From positions 153,203 through 217,202 of the forward strand of contig NZ_BMNH01000011.1 in assembly GCF_014646355.1 (NCBI RefSeq): a stretch of 64,000 bases of DNA, written 5' to 3'. The DNA is from Nonomuraea cavernae. Its GTDB lineage: Bacteria; Actinomycetota; Actinomycetes; Streptosporangiales; Streptosporangiaceae. Shown here one piece after another: positions 58,628 to 64,000 of this stretch. Below the pieces are notes generated by a model. It made no database searches. It was not told where the DNA came from and was given only the letters and a program-made list of their open reading frames with translations. The position numbers and the translations under genes are program-made. Position 1 is the stretch's first letter; the number at the start of each line of letters is the position of its first letter.

Positions 58628-59505
58628 GCACTTCCCCCGCCTCCCCTACCTCCCCCGCCGCTCCTGGCCGGACGACCGGTCGCCGCCGGGACGCGCGCGG
58701 CCTGCGCGTCATCGTCACCGGCGCGTCCGGCACGTTCGGCCGGGCGATCAGCGCCCGGCTGGCCGGGCTCGGCGCGCACGTCGTCGGCCTGGATCTGAAC
58801 CCGCGCTCGGACGACCCGGTCGAGGTCCTGGCCTGCGACATCACCGACGACGCCGGCGTGCCCGCCGCCGTGTCGGCCGCCATCGCGAAACTCGGCGGCC
58901 TCGACCTGCTGATCAACAACGCCGGCGTCGGCGGCCCCGCCCCGGCCGAGCTGCCGCCCGGAGCCGAGGCCCGCCGCCAGCTCGACATCAACCTGCTCGG
59001 CACCTGGCGTGTCACCGCCGCCTGCGTGGACGACCTCGTCCGATCCCGTGGCCGGGTCGTCATGCTCTCCTCGCGGATGGCCGTCATGCAGCTGCCTCTC
59101 GCGGCCGCGTACGGCGCCTCCAAACGCGCGCTCGTCGCGTACGCCGACGCGCTGCGCCTGGAGATCGGCACTCACGTCACCGTCTCGTGCGTCTACCCGT
59201 CGGCGGTGCGCAGCCCCATCCACGACTCGACCGCCGCCGCCGGCCTGTCGCTGGAGGGCCTGAGCAGTTACGAGCCGCTGGAGGGCGTGGTCGACGCGGT
59301 GCTTCGCGCGGCGCTCGGCCGTCGACGGCGCCGCGACCTGGCGACCACCCGGCGCGGAGCCGTCGAGCTGTTCCTGGCCCGGCACCTGCCCTCGGTCACC
59401 GACCGGATCATCGCCCGCACCCTGGCCGGCCGCGCCCGTTCCGGCGCGTTCGACGGAGCCGAGCTGGCGGCCGGGGTCGTCGCGCGCCACACCGGCACGC
59501 CCTGA
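58624..59505 (+). CDS. Short-chain dehydrogenase/reductase
   Basis: A 293-residue SDR. Cofactor motif VTGASGTFGRAISARLAG, NNAGVGG, catalytic serine in MLSSRMAVMQ, and YGASK with Tyr and Lys are all present. A 27-residue Ser/Pro/Thr-rich start and a C-terminal extension (LFLARHLPSVTDRIIARTLA) recall SDRs linked to FMO genes. GTG 58624 overlaps the FMO stop by 4 nt. It should act on an alcohol or ketone. Confidence 0.88.
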   Translation: MSTSPASPTSPAAPGRTTGRRRDARGLRVIVTGASGTFGRAISARLAGLGAHVVGLDLNPRSDDPVEVLACDITDDAGVPAAVSAAIAKLGGLDLLINNAGVGGPAPAELPPGAEARRQLDINLLGTWRVTAACVDDLVRSRGRVVMLSSRMAVMQLPLAAAYGASKRALVAYADALRLEIGTHVTVSCVYPSAVRSPIHDSTAAAGLSLEGLSSYEPLEGVVDAVLRAALGRRRRRDLATTRRGAVELFLARHLPSVTDRIIARTLAGRARSGAFDGAELAAGVVARHTGTP

Positions 59506-59531
59506 GCGCGGCACCGGGCGTGGAAGACAGG

Positions 59532-60191
59532 TCAGCCGGACCGGTCGGACCTGGCCGGAGCACCGTAGGGGCTGGTCAGACCATGGTTCAGGAGCCGGCG
59601 CAGCTCGGCCACGGGCTGGACGCCCGAGACCGGTGGCCGCCCGTCGATCACCAGTGAGGGGACTCCGGTGACGCCGTACTCGGCCGCGCGGCGCCGGTCG
59701 GCCCGCACCGCCTCGGCGTAGTCGGCACCGGACAGGACGGCCTGCGCCTCATCGGCGTCCAGGCCGGCGTCGCGGGCCAGGTCTCGCAGCACCAGCGGGT
59801 CGGCCACGTTGAGCCCTTCGGTGTGGTAGGCGCGAAGCAGCCGTTCCATCATCTGGTCGGCCCGGCCCCGGTCGGCGGCCAGCTGGCACAGCCGGTGCGC
59901 GTCGAAGGTGTTCACCGGCCGGGCCAGCTCCAGGTTGAGCTCCAGCCCTTCCGCGGCGCCCAGGGACCGGATCAGCGCCACGCGGGCCGATGCCTGGGCG
60001 CCCCACCATCCGGCCATGGCCTCGGCCGCGGTCGGACCCGGGACCCGGCCTTCCTCCGGTGAGAGCTCGTACCCGCGCCAGATGGTCCGCACCCGGTCAC
60101 GGTCGTTGACCGTCTCCAGGGCCGCCGTCAGGCGCCGCCTGCCGATGTAGCACCACGGGCACAGGACATCGGCGTAGATCTCGACGTGCAT
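59532..60191 (-). CDS. DsbA-family oxidoreductase (FrnE/HCCA isomerase-like)
   Basis: A 219-residue thioredoxin-fold protein without a signal peptide. The redox motif CPWC is at the start (YADVLCPWCYIGRRRL). FDAHRLCQLAADRGRADQMM, ERLLRAYHTEGLNVADP and GVTGVPSLVIDGRPPVSGVQ are the FrnE-type cis-proline region. It likely acts as a cytosolic disulfide oxidoreductase or GSH/mycothiol-linked isomerase. It lies 37 bp after the ABM gene on the same strand, so these may be co-transcribed. Confidence 0.88.
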   Translation of the reverse strand: MHVEIYADVLCPWCYIGRRRLTAALETVNDRDRVRTIWRGYELSPEEGRVPGPTAAEAMAGWWGAQASARVALIRSLGAAEGLELNLELARPVNTFDAHRLCQLAADRGRADQMMERLLRAYHTEGLNVADPLVLRDLARDAGLDADEAQAVLSGADYAEAVRADRRRAAEYGVTGVPSLVIDGRPPVSGVQPVAELRRLLNHGLTSPYGAPARSDRSG

Positions 60192-60228
60192 GAAGGTCCT
60201 TTGTCGTGAGGCGGGATGTCCGATGCGG

Positions 60229-60591
60229 TCAGGAGTCCAGGTGCTGTGGCCCGGGGCCGATCTCCCGCACGACGGTGTAGGTGGGAATCCCGCTCATCCG
60301 GGGTTCGGCCGTGCCGGACAGGCTCTCCAGGGCGCCGCTGATGGCGGCCATCCGGCCGTCGGTGTCCGACGTTTCCACGAAGTGGCGGTAGTCCGCCTCG
60401 CTCGCCCAGCGCACGATGTTGTAGACGCGGGTGCCGTCGGTGCTCACGTGGAAGCGGGCCGACCGGTAGCCGGGATGGAAACGCACCCACCGCTCCATGA
60501 TCTCCGCGAACGCCTCCACGAACTCCCGTTGGGTGTCGAAGCCGTCAACGGTGTAGTCGATGATCGAGTAGAAGCCGGTGTCCTTGCTCAC
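60229..60591 (-). CDS. Antibiotic-biosynthesis-monooxygenase-like protein
   Basis: A 120-residue ferredoxin-like-fold protein. FYSIIDYTVDGFDTQREFVE, AFAEIMERWVRFHPGYRSAR, FHVSTDGTRVYNIVRWASEA and DYRHFVETSDTDGRMAAISG match ABM family proteins, which are small heme-free monooxygenases or related. GTG 60591 follows GAGGAG by 7 nt; the extension upstream is unlikely. It sits before the DsbA-like gene. The substrate is unknown. Confidence 0.8.
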   Translation of the reverse strand: MSKDTGFYSIIDYTVDGFDTQREFVEAFAEIMERWVRFHPGYRSARFHVSTDGTRVYNIVRWASEADYRHFVETSDTDGRMAAISGALESLSGTAEPRMSGIPTYTVVREIGPGPQHLDS

Positions 60592-60714
60592 GTACGTGCT
60601 CCTCGGGGTCGAAGCGAGGCCTGACCACCCATCCTGCATCCTCAACCACGGTTGAGATCAACGCCCGCGCGCCGCACGTCCTGTCCGACGTCCGCGCCCC
60701 TGACCGCGCGCGGG

Positions 60715-61731
60715 TCAGGGGCGCAGCAGCACCTTGATGGCGCGGCGCTCGTCCATGGCGCGGTAGGCGTCGGCGACCTGCTCCAGCGGCAGCGTCAGGT
60801 CGAACACCCTGCCCGGGTCGATCCGCCCGTCCCACGCCCGCTCGATCATGTCGGGCAGGAAACGGCGCACCGGCGCGGGACCGCCGCGCAGGCCGACATG
60901 CGAGTAGAACAGCTCCTCGACCGGGAGGTCGGCTCCGTGCGGGACACCGACGAAGCCCACGTTGCCGCCGGGCCGGGTCGAGCGCAGGGCCTGCAGCATC
61001 GACTCGTGGGTGCCGACGCACTCCAGCACGGAGTCGGCGCCGACTCCGTCGGTCATGTCCTTGACGCGGGCGACGCCCTCGTCCCCTCGCTCGGTCACGA
61101 TGTCGGTGGCGCCGAACGCGCTCGCGAGCTTCTGCCGCGTCTCGTGACGGCTCATGGCGATCACCCGTTCGGCGCCGAGTTGCGCGGCGGCCAGCACAGC
61201 GCACAGCCCGACGGCGCCGTCACCGACCACGACGACGGTCGCGCCGGGCTTGACCTCGGCGGCCACGGCGGCGTACCAGCCGGTGCCCATGACGTCCGAC
61301 AGGGTCAGGAGGGTGGGCACCAGCTCGGCGGCGGGCTCGCCGGGAGTGGCCACCAGGGTGCCGTCGGCCAGCGGGACGCGTACCAGCTCGGCCTGGCAGC
61401 CGAGCATAAGCTCACGGTGCAGGCACGAGCTCTGGTAGCCGGCCCGGCAGTTGGCGCAGGTGTTGTCCGAGGCGAAGAACGAGCCGATGACGAACTGGCC
61501 GGGCTTGATCGTGGCGACCTCGCCGCCGACCTCCTCGACGACGCCGACGTACTCGTGCCCGATCGGTGAGGACTCGGGGAACGGAGTGATGCCACGGTAG
61601 TACCACAGGTCGGACCCGCACACGCAGGTGGCCACGGTACGGAGGACGGCATCGCCGGGATCGACCACCGTCGGGGCGGGACGCTCCTCCAAGCGCACGT
61701 CGCCGGGGGCGTGAAAGACGGCTCCTCGCAT
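60715..61731 (-). CDS. Zinc-dependent alcohol dehydrogenase
   Basis: A 338-residue medium-chain dehydrogenase. Catalytic zinc ligands are in CVCGSDLW and GHEYVGVVEEVG. Structural-zinc-site cysteines occur in NTCANCRAGYQSSCLHR. The nucleotide motif is VVVGDGAVGLCAVLAAAQLG. ATG 61731 follows AGGAG; the upstream ATG 61755 is less likely. It lies 33 bp after a truncated carboxymuconolactone decarboxylase gene. It should oxidise an alcohol or formaldehyde adduct with NAD(P). Confidence 0.9.
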   Translation of the reverse strand: MRGAVFHAPGDVRLEERPAPTVVDPGDAVLRTVATCVCGSDLWYYRGITPFPESSPIGHEYVGVVEEVGGEVATIKPGQFVIGSFFASDNTCANCRAGYQSSCLHRELMLGCQAELVRVPLADGTLVATPGEPAAELVPTLLTLSDVMGTGWYAAVAAEVKPGATVVVVGDGAVGLCAVLAAAQLGAERVIAMSRHETRQKLASAFGATDIVTERGDEGVARVKDMTDGVGADSVLECVGTHESMLQALRSTRPGGNVGFVGVPHGADLPVEELFYSHVGLRGGPAPVRRFLPDMIERAWDGRIDPGRVFDLTLPLEQVADAYRAMDERRAIKVLLRP

Positions 61732-61764
61732 GATGGCTCCTCGCTCTCGGGTCATGGGGCCGCG

Positions 61765-61989
61765 TCAGCCGGTGTCGCCCTCGGCCTGCTCGACGATGGT
61801 CTTGAGGGTCTTCATCGCGGTCATGGCGGCCGGCCAGCCGGCGTAGAAGGCCAGGTGGGTGATCGCCTCGACCAGTTCGTCCTTGGTCAGCCCGTTGTCC
61901 AGGCCCTTGCGCAGGTGGAAGTCGATCTGGTCGGTGCGGTACAACGCGGCCAGCGCGGTTATTGTCGTTATTCGCGCCATTTGGGGCAT
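61765..61989 (-). pseudogene. 5'-truncated carboxymuconolactone decarboxylase-family gene
   Basis: A 74-residue frame matches the C-terminal half of the CMD family: ALAALYRTDQIDFHLRKGLD, NGLTKDELVEAITHLAFYAG, WPAAMTAMKTLKTIVE. The first half of the domain, including the region before the conserved helix, is missing. An ATG 61989 could start it, but the family is normally 100 residues or more. It ends 33 bp before the alcohol dehydrogenase. It may still be translated as a short protein, though I read it as a remnant. Confidence 0.6.
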
Positions 61990-62101
61990 ACCCGGCGCTA
62001 GACGTCATTTCGTCACTGGCAGTCCTGCTGCGCCCCCGTTTTCGGGAAACGAGCCCGCGAGCGCGTCGGGACGGCACCCGCAGCGGGATGCCGGCCCTGT
62101 G

Positions 62102-62227
62102 CGGCCCTCAGGCTACGGCCGGGCGATCAATGGCCGCCGCGACGAGGTGGTGCCGGCCACCGAGTTCGAGATGCTGTCACGCACCGAGCACTACAACGAG
62201 GAGCAGATGTGGATGATCGTCCACTGA
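62102..62227 (+). pseudogene. Gene-tail fragment on the plus strand
   Basis: The frame ending at 62227 reads GRAINGRRDEVVPATEFEML followed by SRTEHYNEEQMWMIVH and stop. It looks protein-like, but no start or upstream domain fits and the family is not recognised. It lies head-to-head with the truncated CMD gene, so both may be edges of one rearrangement. Its coding nature is uncertain. Confidence 0.32.
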
Positions 62228-62260
62228 CCCGGGACTGCCCCCGGACTGGCCCGGGGGCGC

Positions 62261-62875
62261 TCAGACGGTGCCGGGCGTGGGCGAACCGGCCAGCCACTCG
62301 GCGCCCTCGTCATACAGGCGCTGAACGGCCGGGCCGACCAGGCCGGGCAGGCCGCCCTTCACGGTGAAACCCGCCTTGGTCTGCAGATAGCCCAGGTGGC
62401 GGTAGCCGACCGGGAAACGCCCCAGCAGCTCGGCGTCCAAGGCCAGCGTCGCCGCCGGGTCGACGACGTCCAGCCGGTCCTTCTCGTAGATCGGCTGCCT
62501 GCGTACGAGCTTCCAGACGCCGTGGTGGACGGCGAGAAAGTCGTAGAAGCGGCCCGTGCAGACCACGTCCACCTCCACGCCGTCGACCGCCGCCCGCTGG
62601 TTGATGGTCATCTTGGTCTGGGCCACCGCCCGCTCCCCCGCCACGTCACACGTGTGACCGCCGAGGAAGTGCAGGATGCTCACCCCGGCCTCGAACCCCT
62701 CGCGGCTGCGCGTGATGAACTCATTGGCCGGCCCCTGGAACCAGGTGGCGCTCATCCAGCCGTCCACGGGATGCCAGAGCGTGGCGAACCGCTCCCAGAG
62801 ACCGGCGTCACGCCACAAGGCCCAGTTTTCCACGAGCTCGCGAATCGCGATCCTGTCCTCGTCCACCTTCGCCAC
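62261..62875 (-). CDS. SnoaL-like/NTF2-fold protein
   Basis: A 204-residue protein. The NTF2-like core has IRELVENWALWRDAGLWERF, ATLWHPVDGWMSATWFQG, ILHFLGGHTCDVAGERAVAQ and TKMTINQRAAVDGVEVDVVC, followed by TGRFYDFLAVHHGVWKLVRR. This is the SnoaL_4-like hydroxylase/isomerase subgroup. GTG 62875 follows GGGAGG by 6 nt; upstream codons are unlikely to be used. The reaction is unknown. It may be controlled by the TetR gene upstream. Confidence 0.8.
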   Translation of the reverse strand: MAKVDEDRIAIRELVENWALWRDAGLWERFATLWHPVDGWMSATWFQGPANEFITRSREGFEAGVSILHFLGGHTCDVAGERAVAQTKMTINQRAAVDGVEVDVVCTGRFYDFLAVHHGVWKLVRRQPIYEKDRLDVVDPAATLALDAELLGRFPVGYRHLGYLQTKAGFTVKGGLPGLVGPAVQRLYDEGAEWLAGSPTPGTV

Positions 62876-63017
62876 CGCGGACCTCCCGGTCGTCCTCTCT
62901 CGAACCCCGACGGCGCCCGCCCTCGGGAACCACGTCCGGCATCGTCCTGCACGGGACCTCGCGCGGTCCACCATCCGCTGCCGCCCAGTGGCAGCCGGCC
63001 GGCACGTTTCGGCCGGG

Positions 63018-63632
63018 TCACCGATCGCGCTGGTCTTCGGCGGGCCCGGCGGGAAGGACGCACGACAGGGCGCGGCGCAGGATGGCGGCGAACGCGTCGG
63101 TGTTGCCCGGCTCGAGCCAGCGCCGCCCGGCCACCCGGATGGCGCCGGCCACCGCCGCAGCCGTGACGGCGGGGAACAGGTCGCGCGAGAGGTCGGCGCC
63201 GGTGCGCGCCGCGATCGCCTCGGCGAGCGGGCCCTCCGCCATGCTGAACGCCTTCAGCGCCTCGCCCTCCAGCGCGGGCGTCGACATGATCATGCGCAGG
63301 CCGGCCTTGTCGGGCTCCGGGTCGGTGTAGAGCTCGACCACGGCCGCGATGACGGCCTGGTCGAGCGGCTCGCCGGCGGGCCGGGAGCGCAGCGCCTGCC
63401 CCACCCGCCTGGACTGATCGGCCTGGAAGGAACAGATCGCCTCCTCCCTGCTGGAGAAGTAGTTGTTGTAGGTGCGGGGTGAGACACCCGCGGCCGTGGC
63501 GATGTCGTGCACGCGGACCATGGCCAGCCCGTGAGGGCCCTGCTCGATGGCCAGGCGCAGCGCGGAGTGGCTGATCGCCTCGCGGGTGGCCTGCCGGTTG
63601 CGCGCCCGGAGGTCCATGGCGTCGTCGTTCAT
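63018..63632 (-). CDS. TetR-family transcriptional regulator
   Basis: A 204-residue regulator. HTH: REAISHSALRLAIEQGPHGL, AMVRVHDIATAAGVSPRTYN, NYFSSREEAICSFQ. The C-terminal domain resembles the MftR-like TetR group. It lies upstream of the SnoaL-like gene on the same strand and its start is 19 bp from a 33-bp palindrome, which it may bind. It is divergent from groEL. Confidence 0.87.
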   Translation of the reverse strand: MNDDAMDLRARNRQATREAISHSALRLAIEQGPHGLAMVRVHDIATAAGVSPRTYNNYFSSREEAICSFQADQSRRVGQALRSRPAGEPLDQAVIAAVVELYTDPEPDKAGLRMIMSTPALEGEALKAFSMAEGPLAEAIAARTGADLSRDLFPAVTAAAVAGAIRVAGRRWLEPGNTDAFAAILRRALSCVLPAGPAEDQRDR

Positions 63633-63651
63633 GACGCGACCCTACCCGATA

Positions 63652-63684
63652 TTGCGTGGCGCGCACCAGGTGCGCGCCACGCAA
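63652..63684. promoter_or_regulatory. 33-bp perfect palindrome upstream of the TetR gene
   Basis: TTGCGTGGCGCGCACC (63652-63667), central A 63668, then its exact reverse complement to 63684. Sixteen-bp arms without mismatch make it a strong operator candidate for the TetR protein, or a hairpin at the TetR leader. Confidence 0.7.
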
Positions 63685-63710
63685 GTTGTGGGTAGAGTAC
63701 GACGAGACGC

Positions 63711-63737
63711 CTGGCACTCACGCCTGGAGAGTGCCAA
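63711..63737 (+). promoter_or_regulatory. CIRCE element (HrcA operator) of groEL
   Basis: CTGGCACTC-N9-GAGTGCCAA matches the CIRCE consensus TTAGCACTC-N9-GAGTGCTAA with the correct 9-bp spacer. It sits about 115 bp before the groEL start. A TAGAGT box (63693-63698) just upstream may be the -10 of the heat-shock promoter. HrcA repression is the established mechanism. Confidence 0.88.
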
Positions 63738-63851
63738 CCGCAAGGCGTGTGCCAGGACGGCGAGGTCCGCCGGGCGGGCCGTCCGCCCGCCCGGCGGGCC
63801 GTCCGTCGCGGGCGCCGTCCCGGCAAACCCCCATCGACCACAGGAGCAGGA

Positions 63852-64000
63852 ATGGCTTCGAAGATGATCGCGTTCGACGAGGACGCCCGGCGCGGCCTCG
63901 AGCGCGGTATGAACCAGCTCGCCGACGCCGTCAAGGTGACCCTGGGGCCCAAGGGCCGCAACGTCGTGCTGGAGAAGAAGTGGGGCGCTCCCACGATCAC
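63852..64000 (+). CDS. groEL: 60 kDa chaperonin GroEL, N-terminal part
   Basis: The first 49 residues, starting ASKMIAFDEDARRGLERGMN and followed by QLADAVKVTLGPKGRNVVLE, are typical of bacterial GroEL, including the ATP-binding VTLGPKGRNV loop. The gene runs off the window. No groES precedes it, so this is a separate groEL (GroEL2-like copy) under its own CIRCE operator. AGGAGCAGGA lies just before ATG 63852. Confidence 0.95.
   Translation, partial: MASKMIAFDEDARRGLERGMNQLADAVKVTLGPKGRNVVLEKKWGAPTI

Overview
The window is GC-rich DNA (about 70% GC by eye, very high GC at third codon positions, many GTG starts, many 1-8 nt start/stop overlaps). This fits a filamentous actinomycete of the Streptosporangiaceae or Thermomonosporaceae type. 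A mycothiol-dependent maleylpyruvate isomerase, a CIRCE-controlled groEL and P450/ferredoxin sets support an actinobacterial origin. The genus is inference. I saw no rRNA, tRNA, CRISPR array or intact insertion sequence.

Layout. 0-6.8 kb: sulfotransferase tail, secreted serine hydrolase with PKD-like domains, MBL hydrolase divergent from a LysR regulator, epoxide hydrolase, DHFR/RibD-like reductase. 6.8-10.9 kb: a scarred accessory stretch with a duplicated gene tail, a frameshifted small gene, a MarR pair, an orphan cluster resembling methylamine-utilisation genes (MauE-like membrane protein, Cys-rich Tat-exported MauA-like protein) and a polyprenyl-synthase remnant. 10.9-14.1 kb: alpha/beta hydrolase and an MFS exporter divergent from its MarR regulator. 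14.1-21.7 kb: aromatic catabolism on the minus strand. A gentisate route (ring-cleavage dioxygenase, fumarylpyruvate hydrolase, maleylpyruvate isomerase, aromatic-ring hydroxylase) is followed by beta-ketoadipate genes pcaF, pcaI and pcaJ, with a divergent IclR regulator.

22.4-43.4 kb: a second IclR gene and a 20 kb plus-strand catabolic island. It holds an NMT1/Tau-type ABC importer, two FAD dehydrogenases, cupin-like and SnoaL-like proteins, two MmgE/PrpD proteins, an AllA-like lyase, a three-subunit molybdenum hydroxylase, an MFS carrier, a family III CoA-transferase, a metal-dependent cyclase-family hydrolase and a dihydropyrimidinase-like amidohydrolase. Related GTTCGCTATGCGAAC-type palindromes lie before pcaF, before the importer and before the CoA-transferase, so the aromatic operon and the island are probably co-regulated. 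The substrate is not evident. A carboxylated N-heterocycle or cyclic amide is a reasonable hypothesis.

43.4-64 kb: quinone oxidoreductase, degenerate tyrosine recombinase, LysE exporter with Lrp regulator, ABC-F protein with a structured leader, a P450/TetR/ferredoxin/ferredoxin-reductase operon whose reductase appears internally deleted, NAD-binding and GNAT proteins, DUF998 membrane protein, a PucR-type regulator divergent from an FMO/SDR operon, DsbA-like and ABM proteins, a zinc alcohol dehydrogenase, gene fragments, a SnoaL protein, a TetR regulator, and the first 149 bases of groEL behind a CIRCE operator. Short tandem repeats of 14-17 bp recur at four places (30.0, 33.3, 39.6 and 57.2 kb), three of them inside reading frames.
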